Shown here: one piece after another, positions 16,805 through 24,248 of the stretch
Numbering within the stretch: position 1 is the first letter of the stretch
Layout: every line of letters begins with the position of its first letter
Assembly: GCA_002381695.1 (NCBI GenBank)
Contig: DFXM01000001.1
Span: 1 to 64,000 of the forward strand
Source: Clostridium sp. UBA4108
GTDB lineage: Bacteria > Bacillota > Clostridia > Clostridiales > Clostridiaceae
Length of the DNA stretch: 64,000 nucleotides
Reading direction: 5' to 3'
The notes under the pieces: generated by a model
Told to the model about the DNA's origin: nothing
Seen by the model: the letters and a program-made list of their open reading frames with translations, nothing else
Databases searched by the model: none
Translations under genes and position numbers: made by a program

Positions 16805-17824
16805 ATGAATTTTAAAGAGATAAAAAAAATTGCTAAGGAAAATTTAAACAATAGCTGTAGGATATGTAATAGCTGCAATGGAGTAGTTTGTGCTGGTGAA
16901 GTTCCAGGTATGGGGGGGAAGGCTACAGGAAATGCTTTTAAAGAAAACTTCAGAGCTCTTGAAAAATATAAATTAAATATGAGAGTTATACATGATGCAA
17001 AGAATCCAGATACTTCTGTGGAGTTATTTGGTAAAAAAATGGATATACCAGTATTTGTTGCACCTGTTACAGGAACTACATTAAATATGGGAGGGAAATT
17101 TACTGAAGAAGAGTACATTTCTTGGGTAATAGGTGGAAGTTTAGATAGTGGTATTTATCCAATGGTAGGAGACACGGCAGTAGATTCTTTTTTAATAACT
17201 AATTTAAAGGTATTAAAGGAATTTAACGGAGAAGGCATAGTGTTTATAAAGCCTTGGGAAAATAAAAATGTAATAGAAAAAATTAAGTTGGCAGAAGAAA
17301 CTGGAGCTTTTGCAGTAGGTGTAGATATAGATGCCTGTGGATTAATAACTCTAGCTCTTCATGGAAAGCCTGTTATGCCTAAAAATGTTCAAGATATAAA
17401 GAAATTAGTACAAAGCACAAAGCTTCCTTTTATTCTTAAAGGAATAATGACAGTAGATGAGGCATTATTAGCTGTAGAAGCAGGAGTTGATGCCATAGTA
17501 GTTTCTAATCATGGAGGTAGAGTTCTAGATGAAACTCCAGGAGTTGCTGATGTATTAGAAGATATAGCTAAGGCAGTGAAGGGTAAGGTTACAATACTAG
17601 CTGATGGAGGAGTTAGAACAGGGGTAGATGTCCTTAAAATGTTAGCTCTAGGAGCGGATGGAATACTTATTGGAAGACCTTTCGTCACGGCATCCTTTGG
17701 AGGACAAAGAGAAGGTGTTAAAGCTTATATAGAGGAGTTAAAGGGAGAGCTTAAATCAGCTATGGTTTTAACTGGATGTAAAGATATAAAAAGTGTAGAT
17801 AAGAGAATAATATTTAATAAATAA
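16805..17824 (+). CDS. FMN-dependent alpha-hydroxy-acid dehydrogenase/oxidase with N-terminal Cys cluster
   Basis: A 339-residue TIM-barrel flavoprotein of the lactate/glycolate oxidase family, oxidising 2-hydroxy acids to 2-oxo acids. Family residues are visible: LPFILKGIMTVDEA (FMN-binding Lys), VVSNHGGRVLDETPG with the catalytic His and substrate Arg, and the phosphate-binding ILADGGVRTGVDVLK ... GADGILIGRP. Residues 18-29 hold four cysteines (C18, C21, C24, C29) in a CxxCxxCxxxxC pattern that lactate oxidases lack. These could bind an Fe-S cluster and pass electrons elsewhere than to oxygen, as suits an anaerobe. The ATG is preceded by GGGGGGAA. It is monocistronic, with a hairpin terminator downstream. 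The substrate is unknown. Confidence 0.87.
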   Translation: MNFKEIKKIAKENLNNSCRICNSCNGVVCAGEVPGMGGKATGNAFKENFRALEKYKLNMRVIHDAKNPDTSVELFGKKMDIPVFVAPVTGTTLNMGGKFTEEEYISWVIGGSLDSGIYPMVGDTAVDSFLITNLKVLKEFNGEGIVFIKPWENKNVIEKIKLAEETGAFAVGVDIDACGLITLALHGKPVMPKNVQDIKKLVQSTKLPFILKGIMTVDEALLAVEAGVDAIVVSNHGGRVLDETPGVADVLEDIAKAVKGKVTILADGGVRTGVDVLKMLALGADGILIGRPFVTASFGGQREGVKAYIEELKGELKSAMVLTGCKDIKSVDKRIIFNK

Positions 17825-17863
17825 ATATTATTTTAGACAATAGTCAAGTTAATAGCATTTATT

Positions 17864-17903
17864 AAGGAAGATACTTTAAATTTAAGGTATCTTCCTTTAA
17901 TTT
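17864..17903 (+). terminator. Terminator after the FMN enzyme gene
   Basis: AAGGAAGATAC and GTATCTTCCTT form an 11-bp stem with a 12-base loop, followed by TAATTTAT. The T-tract is weak, but the stem is perfect. Confidence 0.75.
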
Positions 17904-17945
17904 ATATACTTTTAATCATAATTGAATCTGCTTTAGCAGTTGAAA

Positions 17946-17975
17946 TTGACACATTGAAGGAAAAGATTCTATACT
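17946..17975 (+). promoter_or_regulatory. Sigma-A promoter of the ptb-like/iorAB operon
   Basis: TTGACA (17946-17951), an 18-base spacer and TATACT (17970-17975). The predicted start of transcription is near 17982, so the CodY-like box at 17993 lies just downstream of it. Confidence 0.78.
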
Positions 17976-17992
17976 TTAATTAGAATATATAA

Positions 17993-18007
17993 AATTTTCA
18001 GTAAATA
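17993..18007 (+). promoter_or_regulatory. CodY-like box upstream of the ptb-like/iorAB operon
   Basis: AATTTTCAGTAAATA matches the CodY consensus AATTTTCWGAAAATT at 13 of 15 positions. It lies about 11-25 bases past the predicted transcription start, where CodY could block initiation or elongation. In DNA this A+T-rich such matches also arise by chance, so the call is tentative. Confidence 0.45.
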
Positions 18008-18030
18008 GATTTTTATCAAGAGGTGAAAAT

Positions 18031-18927
18031 ATGATTAAAGATTTGCAAGGAGTAATTTCTCTAGCAAAAGAGAGAAAGAAAAAAACTATAGCGGTGGCAG
18101 CTGCACAGGATAAAGTAGTATTAGAAGCTGTGGTAGAAGCTGTAAATATGGGAATAGTTAATGCCATACTAGTAGGGAATGAAGCAGAAATAGTCAGTAT
18201 TGCTAGTGAAAGTAGCATAAGCTTAAATAGCGTAAAAATAGTTAATGAAAGCAATATACATAAGTCTGCAGAAAAGGCTGTAGATTTAGTGAAAAAAGGA
18301 GAAGCTAATTATTTAATGAAGGGGTTATTGCCAACCTCTGATTTATTAAAGGCTGTACTTAATAAGGAAGCTAATTTAAGGACAGATAGCTTGTTATCAC
18401 ATGTCATGGTATATGAAGTTCCAAATTATCATAAGTTATTATTTCTAACAGATGGCGGTATGGTACCATATCCTGAACTTAAGGATAAAATAGGAATTAT
18501 AAATAATGCAGTTAGGGTAGCTCATGCATTAGATATAGAAAAACCTAAGGTAGCTCCAATATGTGCAGTAGAAGTAGTAAATCCATCAATGCAAGCTACC
18601 TTAGATGCAGCTGCATTATCCTCAATGAATAAAAGGGGGCAAATTAAAGGTTGTGTAATAGATGGACCATTAGGGCTAGATAATGCTATTTCTTTAGACG
18701 CTGCTAAACATAAGGGTATAGTTAGTGATGTAGCTGGTGATACAGATATACTATTAGTGCCTAATATTGAATCAGGAAATTTCTTAGGAAAATCACTAAC
18801 ATACTTTGGAGCAGCTGAGAGTGCAGGGATTATAGTGGGGGCAAAATGTCCTGTAGTTTTAGTATCAAGGGCTGATAGTGCAAAATCAAAGTTATACTCT
18901 ATAGCACTTGGAAGCATATTAGGATAA
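18031..18927 (+). CDS. Phosphate acyltransferase, Ptb-like (phosphotransbutyrylase family)
   Basis: A 298-residue member of the phosphate acetyl/butyryltransferase family, which interconverts acyl-CoA plus phosphate with acyl-phosphate plus CoA. Family segments include ANYLMKGLLPTSDLLKAVL, LLFLTDGGMVPYPELKDK and DILLVPNIESGNFLGKSL. The length matches Ptb (about 300) rather than full-length Pta. The next two genes encode indolepyruvate:ferredoxin oxidoreductase. The likely substrate is therefore an arylacetyl-CoA from Phe, Tyr or Trp, or a branched acyl-CoA, rather than butyryl-CoA. No butyrate-kinase-type gene is adjacent. AAGAGGTG precedes the ATG. Confidence 0.88.
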   Translation: MIKDLQGVISLAKERKKKTIAVAAAQDKVVLEAVVEAVNMGIVNAILVGNEAEIVSIASESSISLNSVKIVNESNIHKSAEKAVDLVKKGEANYLMKGLLPTSDLLKAVLNKEANLRTDSLLSHVMVYEVPNYHKLLFLTDGGMVPYPELKDKIGIINNAVRVAHALDIEKPKVAPICAVEVVNPSMQATLDAAALSSMNKRGQIKGCVIDGPLGLDNAISLDAAKHKGIVSDVAGDTDILLVPNIESGNFLGKSLTYFGAAESAGIIVGAKCPVVLVSRADSAKSKLYSIALGSILG

Positions 18928-18958
18928 AAATAAAATAGGAATAAATGGGGGGACTGAA

Positions 18959-20725
18959 ATGAAGAAAGTTATTATGAGTGGTAATGAAGCCATTGCTAGA
19001 GGAGCATATGAAGCAGGATGCCATGTGGCTTCAGCTTATCCAGGAACACCTAGTACAGAGATATTAGAAAATTTTGCAACATATGAAGGGGTTTATGCTG
19101 AGTGGGCACCCAATGAAAAAGTAGGATTTGAAGTAGCATCTGGAGCCTCTATTGGTGGAGCTAGAGCGCTAACAACTATGAAGCACGTTGGATTAAATGT
19201 AGCGGCAGATCCATTGTTTACAATGGCATATGAAGGAGTGAATGGTGGTTTTGTAGTTGTAACAGCAGATGATCCAGGTATGCACTCTTCTCAAAATGAG
19301 CAAGACAATAGATTCTATGCACCACATGCTAAAGTAGCAATGGTAGAGCCATCTAATTCACAAGAGTGTCTAGATTATATAAAAGAAGCTTATGAAATTA
19401 GCGAAAAATATGATACTTTAGTACTATTTAGAGTTACTACAAGAATATCACACTCTAAAACAGTAGTGGAAATTGGAGAAAAAGCTGAAGTAGCAGTTAA
19501 ACCATATGAAAAAAATACCAAGAAATATATAATGACTCCAAATAATTCAAAAATTAAACATTATGAGGTGGAAGAGAGATTAGAAAAGCTAAGACAGTAT
19601 TCAAATAGTACTCATTTAAATAGAGTAGAGATGGGAAATACTCAGATTGGTATTATTACTAATGGTATCTCTTATGAGTATTGTAGAGAAGTGTTTGGTG
19701 ATAACGCATCTTATTTAAAAATAGGATTCTCTTATCCACTACCAGATGAAATGATAAAGGATTTTGCATCAAAGGTGAATAAGCTATATATAGTAGAAGA
19801 AAATGATCCATATCTTGAAAAAGAAGTAAAAGCTATGGGAATACCTTGCATAGGTAAAGAAATAATTCCAATTTGTGAAGAGTTAAATCCAGATATTATT
19901 AGAAAAGCAATTCTAGGAGAAGAAACTAAAATTAATTACACTGTAGATGAAAAAGCGCCATCAAGACCACCTGTATTATGCCCAGGGTGTCCTCATAGAG
20001 GAATATTCTATGCAGTTTCAAAGTATAAAGATGTAATATCCTCAGGAGATATAGGATGCTATACATTAGGTATGAATGCACCACTTAGTGTTACTGACAC
20101 AGTAATATGTATGGGAGCATCTATATCAGCAGGGCTTGGAATGGAAAGAGCTAGCATGATGGCAGAAAGAAGCGATAAAAAAGTATTTTCGTTTATAGGA
20201 GATTCAACTTTTTTCCACTCAGGTATTACTGGATTAATAAATAGTGTATACAATCAAACACCTATAGTATCAGTTATTTTAGATAATAGAATTACAGGAA
20301 TGACAGGGCATCAAGAAAATCCAGGCACAGGAAAAACTCTTCAGAACAGAGAAGCTCCAATGGTTGATATTGAGCAATTAGTATTAGCTTGTGGCATTAA
20401 GAAAGAAAACATAAGAGTAGTTGATCCATATAATATAAAACAAACTTCAGAGGCTGTAAAAGAAGCTCATGATAGTAAAGAACCATTTGTTATTATAACA
20501 AAGCAACCTTGTGCACTAATTAAGGAAGTATTAAAGAAAAGAGCAAACTTAAAATGTCAAGTTAACCAAGATAAGTGTAAAAAATGTAAAATGTGTTTGA
20601 AGACAGGATGTCCAGCATTAAGATTCCAAAATGGAGTAGTAGAAATTGATGAAACTATGTGCAATGGTTGTGAAATTTGTAAGCAAGTTTGCCCATTTAG
20701 CGCTATAGAAAAGGTTGGTGAATAA
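18959..20725 (+). CDS. iorA: Indolepyruvate:ferredoxin oxidoreductase alpha subunit
   Basis: A 588-residue thiamine-diphosphate enzyme subunit converting aryl-pyruvates to aryl-acetyl-CoA with reduction of ferredoxin. The N-terminal pyrimidine-type domain begins MSGNEAIARGAYEAGCHVASAYPGTPSTEI. The C-terminal part has CPGCPHRGIFY, SGDIGCYTLG, the ThDP/Mg motif FIGDSTFFHSGITGLINSVYN, and a two-cluster ferredoxin domain with CKKCKMCLKTGCP and CNGCEICKQVCP. Length and order match clostridial IorA. The GGGG-rich ribosome site is normal. The stop codon lies one base before the iorB start. Confidence 0.97.
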   Translation: MKKVIMSGNEAIARGAYEAGCHVASAYPGTPSTEILENFATYEGVYAEWAPNEKVGFEVASGASIGGARALTTMKHVGLNVAADPLFTMAYEGVNGGFVVVTADDPGMHSSQNEQDNRFYAPHAKVAMVEPSNSQECLDYIKEAYEISEKYDTLVLFRVTTRISHSKTVVEIGEKAEVAVKPYEKNTKKYIMTPNNSKIKHYEVEERLEKLRQYSNSTHLNRVEMGNTQIGIITNGISYEYCREVFGDNASYLKIGFSYPLPDEMIKDFASKVNKLYIVEENDPYLEKEVKAMGIPCIGKEIIPICEELNPDIIRKAILGEETKINYTVDEKAPSRPPVLCPGCPHRGIFYAVSKYKDVISSGDIGCYTLGMNAPLSVTDTVICMGASISAGLGMERASMMAERSDKKVFSFIGDSTFFHSGITGLINSVYNQTPIVSVILDNRITGMTGHQENPGTGKTLQNREAPMVDIEQLVLACGIKKENIRVVDPYNIKQTSEAVKEAHDSKEPFVIITKQPCALIKEVLKKRANLKCQVNQDKCKKCKMCLKTGCPALRFQNGVVEIDETMCNGCEICKQVCPFSAIEKVGE

Positions 20726-20726
20726 T

Positions 20727-21302
20727 ATGAAGGAAGTAAAAAGTATATTATTTATTGGTGTAGGTGGACAAGGAACTATTCTTGCCTCTAAAATATTGTC
20801 AGAGGGACTTTTAAGACATGGATATGATGTAAAGATGTCAGAAGTTCATGGGATGGCTCAAAGAGGGGGAAGTGTAACTACACAAGTTAGATTTGGAGAA
20901 AAAGTACACTCACCACTTATAGAAAAGGGAAAGGCAGATGTAGTTGTAGCTTTTGAGAAAAGTGAAGCACTAAGGGCACTTCCTTACTTAAAGCAAGATG
21001 GACATCTAGTAGTTAATGACTATGAGATTCATCCAGTACCAGTATTAATAGGACAAGAAAAATATCCAAGTGGTGTAAATGAATTATTAAAATCAACTGT
21101 AGAAAATACTGTAATTGTAGATGCAGCAAAAATATCAAAGGATTTAGGAAATATTAAAGCTCAAAACGTAGTATTATTAGGAGCACTTTTAAAAGCACTA
21201 TCTCTTGATGAAATTAATTGGGAAGAAGTAGTGACATCTTTAGTTCCAGAAAAAGCGGTGGAATTAAATAAAAAAGCATTAAAATTAGGAATGAACTGTT
21301 AA
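20727..21302 (+). CDS. iorB: Indolepyruvate:ferredoxin oxidoreductase beta subunit
   Basis: A 191-residue gamma-type oxidoreductase subunit with FIGVGGQGTILASKILSEGL at the N-terminus and SEVHGMAQRGGSVTTQVRFG, both hallmarks of IorB. It pairs with IorA to make the functional enzyme. TTG at 20715 and GTG at 20718 are in frame, but they lie inside the end of iorA and within the Shine-Dalgarno region. ATG 20727 is therefore chosen, one base after the iorA stop. Such tight spacing implies translational coupling. Confidence 0.96.
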   Translation: MKEVKSILFIGVGGQGTILASKILSEGLLRHGYDVKMSEVHGMAQRGGSVTTQVRFGEKVHSPLIEKGKADVVVAFEKSEALRALPYLKQDGHLVVNDYEIHPVPVLIGQEKYPSGVNELLKSTVENTVIVDAAKISKDLGNIKAQNVVLLGALLKALSLDEINWEEVVTSLVPEKAVELNKKALKLGMNC

Positions 21303-21313
21303 GATATGTAACT

Positions 21314-21354
21314 ACCCCAGGGGTGCATCCATTTAATGGATGAGCCCCTGGGGT
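21314..21354 (+). other. Strong G+C-rich hairpin after iorB without T-tract
   Basis: ACCCCAGGGG (21314-21323) pairs with CCCCTGGGGT (21345-21354). Inside it, CATCCA pairs with TGGATG around a short TTTAA-type loop. The stem is far richer in G+C than its surroundings and is not followed by a run of T. It may act as an RNA stabiliser or unconventional terminator. Confidence 0.7.
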
Positions 21355-21401
21355 GTTCATATATTGTTAACTATAAATAATATATGAAATTTGAGGAATA
21401 T

Positions 21402-21430
21402 TTGTACAATAGATATGTTTCTATTATAAT
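21402..21430 (+). promoter_or_regulatory. Possible promoter of the 282-residue unknown gene
   Basis: TTGTAC (21402-21407), a 17-base spacer and TATAAT (21425-21430). The -10 is perfect, the -35 only half matched. Confidence 0.45.
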
Positions 21431-21476
21431 ATATATAAAAACTATAGCTTTTTTATTATAAGATGGAGGAGAATAT

Positions 21477-22325
21477 ATGGAGTTATATAGGGCACTAAAA
21501 GATGAAGAGAAGAATATATTGAAGATATATACAAAGGCTTTTGAAGGAGTTACAATATCAGAACCAGTATTATTAGGGAGTAATACATATAGAGAAGTAG
21601 TATTTACAAAAAAACTATTCCCTAAATTTAGGGAACATGGTAAATGCTATTTATATTTAGATTCATCAAATAATATAGTTACTAATGAAAATACCCTATT
21701 AAGATTAGGAAAGTTATTTTTCTTTATGGATGCCTTTTTAAGTAATGATAAAGGTAGTATAGTAAGTGCATTTTTAAAGGATGGAGACAAAAGAAAAAAT
21801 GAGAATGATTTAAAATCTATGTTAGAGGGATTAGAACATATACGAAAAAAGGGAAAGAAATATGATATAACTTCAAATGATGTAGACCATGTAAAGAGTA
21901 TTTTAATAAAGTTAAGTGAATTGAGAGAAGTTACTAATGGAAAGTTAGAAGTATTTTTAAAAACTGTAGAAGAAGTAAAAGGTAAACATCAATATTTTAA
22001 TGAAAGCTTTATTGAAGAATGTATGCCAATCTATAAAGAGATGATGATTTGCAACTATAATAAAGTCCAGTTAATTAATAGAGGACTTAGGCATTATAAT
22101 AGCTTTAAAAAAGCTGCAGCAGGTATTAGAAGAGGGTATGCCCTAGTATTTATAACTAAACATAACGAGCCATTAATGAAGGTGAATTATATGATGAGTT
22201 ATTTTGAAAATCTATTGAAGGCTTATGGTAGCATCGCTACTATGTCACAAAACGAATATATAAAGAATATAGCTAATGCTGGTAAGACTAATGCTGAATA
22301 TAAGATGTTAGCTTTAAGAAAATAA
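21477..22325 (+). CDS. Conserved-looking protein of unknown function
   Basis: A 282-residue soluble, Lys/Glu-rich and probably mostly helical protein. I do not recognise its family. There is no signal peptide, transmembrane helix, Cys cluster or nucleotide-binding motif. The N-terminal third contains mixed beta-like segments (CYLYLDSSNNIV) and the rest is helical. The ATG follows ATGGAGGAG closely. It has its own likely promoter and a shared bidirectional terminator downstream, so it is monocistronic. Base composition and codon use resemble the neighbours, so there is no sign of recent transfer. Confidence 0.8.
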   Translation: MELYRALKDEEKNILKIYTKAFEGVTISEPVLLGSNTYREVVFTKKLFPKFREHGKCYLYLDSSNNIVTNENTLLRLGKLFFFMDAFLSNDKGSIVSAFLKDGDKRKNENDLKSMLEGLEHIRKKGKKYDITSNDVDHVKSILIKLSELREVTNGKLEVFLKTVEEVKGKHQYFNESFIEECMPIYKEMMICNYNKVQLINRGLRHYNSFKKAAAGIRRGYALVFITKHNEPLMKVNYMMSYFENLLKAYGSIATMSQNEYIKNIANAGKTNAEYKMLALRK

Positions 22326-22334
22326 ATGTAAAGA

Positions 22335-22363
22335 AAATCCCACCTAAGCTTTAGGTGGGATTT
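22335..22363. terminator. Bidirectional terminator
   Basis: AAATCCCACCTAA and TTAGGTGGGATTT form a 13-bp stem with a very short loop. A-rich and T-rich flanks allow it to serve both the plus-strand gene ending at 22325 and the minus-strand decarboxylase ending at 22370. Confidence 0.9.
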
Positions 22364-22369
22364 ATTATG

Positions 22370-23860
22370 CTATTCAACATTTATATATACAGCATCTTCT
22401 TCTTTTACAACATTTATATATTCTACTTCAGGATCTTCAGTACCTTGAACATACAATCCTGTATCCTTTAAGCGTTGGACATAATTTATAATTTCACGAG
22501 TGATTTTTTCACCTGGACAAAGTATAGGTATTCCAGGTGGATATGCCATTAAGAATTCACCACTAATCATACCAACACTCTCTTTTATTCTTACTGCAGT
22601 TTTGACACTATTGAAGGCTTCATTAGGAATTTGAATTTGCTCTGGAATCTCAGGTATATCTATAAAATCAGCTTTAGTGGTTCCTTTTCCATAGTACTCA
22701 TCACTAATTTCTCTTAGAGCTTCCAATAGTCGTTCCATACCTTCTTCTGTATCACCAAATGAACCAACGATTAACACATTGTATAAATCAGAAAGTTCCA
22801 TTTGAATATGATATTTGTTGGACAATATCATATCTAAATCATAACCAGTTATTCCAAGATCACGACAGGTTATAGTAATCTTAGTAGGATCAAAGGCATA
22901 AGCACCAGATTTACCAAGGATTTCTTCACCAAAGCAGTAAAAGCCAGGTATTTTATTTACCTCGTCTCTAACATAATTTGAAAGAAGTATAGTTTTATCT
23001 AAAAGTTCTTCACCCTCTAAAGCTATTTGTCTTCTAGCAGTATCTAGGGATGCCATTAGTATATAAGAAGGAGAAGTAGTATGCATTAAATTAAGTACCT
23101 GTTTCACTCTAGGTATATTAACATGCTTAGAGCGAACCTGAAGTAATGAAGCCTGTGTTAAAGCTCCAATTATTTTATGTGTACTTTGAGCGCAGATATC
23201 TGCACCTGCTTCCATAGCTGATATTGGAAGTTTGTTATTAAATTTTAGATGTGGACCATGAGCTTCATCTACTATTAAAGGTATATCATAATCATGAACA
23301 ATATCTGCAATCTGCTTAATGTCCGTTGATACACCGTAATAGGTTGGATTTATAATTAACACTGCTTTTGCGTCAGGATGAGCCTCTAATGTAGTTCTAA
23401 CAGTTTCAGGTGTAACACCATGGGCAACTCCTATTTTCTTATCAAGCTCTGGTTGCATATATACAGGAATAGCACCAGCAAGAATAATTCCTCCAGTAAT
23501 AGATTTATGTACATTCCTTGGAATAATAATCTTATCTCCTGCACCAACAACAGAAAGAATCATAGCTTGTATAGCACCGGATGTGCCATGAACACAGAAG
23601 AAACATGCATCTGATCCATAAGCGTCTGCAGCTAATTCTTGAGACTTCTTTATTGGACCTGTTGGATGATGATAACTATCCACAAGCTTAAAAACTGTTA
23701 CATCAATTTTAAATGGATTTTCACCCATAAAAGTCTTAAATTCATCATCTACCCCTACTCCTTTCTTATGTCCTGGAACATGAAAAGGTAAAGTGTTTCT
23801 ATTTACGTATTCCATTAAAGCGTCAAATAATGGTGTTTCATTTTGATTTAGCTTATACAA
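22370..23860 (-). CDS. Orn/Lys/Arg decarboxylase family protein (SpeA/YaaO/Cad-like)
   Basis: A 496-residue PLP enzyme of the group III (Orn/Lys/Arg) decarboxylase family. The N-terminus has PFHVPGHKKGVG. The PLP pocket shows FCVHGTSGAIQAMI and LIVDEAHGPH, and the Schiff-base lysine is in AQSTHKIIGALTQASLL. The C-terminal domain contains MAYPPGIPILCPGE, typical of the short Bacillus SpeA/YaaO subfamily. The product would be agmatine, cadaverine or putrescine; arginine decarboxylase is the first guess, but substrate choice cannot be fixed. The start is TTG at 23860, after AGAGGG. It is a single-gene unit with a tandem repeat upstream at 23890-23913. Confidence 0.9.
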   Translation of the reverse strand: MYKLNQNETPLFDALMEYVNRNTLPFHVPGHKKGVGVDDEFKTFMGENPFKIDVTVFKLVDSYHHPTGPIKKSQELAADAYGSDACFFCVHGTSGAIQAMILSVVGAGDKIIIPRNVHKSITGGIILAGAIPVYMQPELDKKIGVAHGVTPETVRTTLEAHPDAKAVLIINPTYYGVSTDIKQIADIVHDYDIPLIVDEAHGPHLKFNNKLPISAMEAGADICAQSTHKIIGALTQASLLQVRSKHVNIPRVKQVLNLMHTTSPSYILMASLDTARRQIALEGEELLDKTILLSNYVRDEVNKIPGFYCFGEEILGKSGAYAFDPTKITITCRDLGITGYDLDMILSNKYHIQMELSDLYNVLIVGSFGDTEEGMERLLEALREISDEYYGKGTTKADFIDIPEIPEQIQIPNEAFNSVKTAVRIKESVGMISGEFLMAYPPGIPILCPGEKITREIINYVQRLKDTGLYVQGTEDPEVEYINVVKEEDAVYINVE

Positions 23861-24248
23861 TTCAATACCCTCTTTCTATATTCTTTCTATTGGTGTATTA
23901 TTTGGTGTATTATAAAGTATATTTTATATTCATTACATACTTATTATATAGCAATTTAAAACAAATTAATTATAAGATAATATATTTAGGATTGCAATAA
24001 ATTTTTACTTATGATTATAATAATATCTGGATTAAAGTAAATTTAATAATAATATTAGAACTAAATATATATTAAATTGAATAATTGTAAATAATAAGGA
24101 TGAATATAATTTTAAATTATACCTTTATTTTAACTAATACGAAGTTAATTTAATATAAAGTATGTTAATATATATTGTATTATTTATAAATATTAATATA
24201 TTTTTTAAAATGTAGTTTATAATAAAAAATGGAAGGTGTTATGAAGTT
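23861..24248. other. 388-base A+T-rich intergenic region between divergent genes
   Basis: This region separates the minus-strand decarboxylase from the plus-strand TPR gene. It holds the 12-bp tandem repeat described separately and a minus-strand TATAAT (23914-23909) probably serving the decarboxylase. A TATAAT at 24218-24223 may serve the TPR gene but lacks a good -35. No reading frame with a plausible ribosome site and no further hairpin were seen. Confidence 0.6.
23890..23913 (-). repeat. Perfect 12-bp tandem direct repeat in the decarboxylase promoter region
   Basis: TTGGTGTATTAT occurs twice in direct succession (23890-23901 and 23902-23913) on the plus strand. Read on the minus strand it lies just upstream of the decarboxylase, with the distal copy overlapping the TATAAT -10 sequence. 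This position suits binding of a regulator. Confidence 0.7.
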
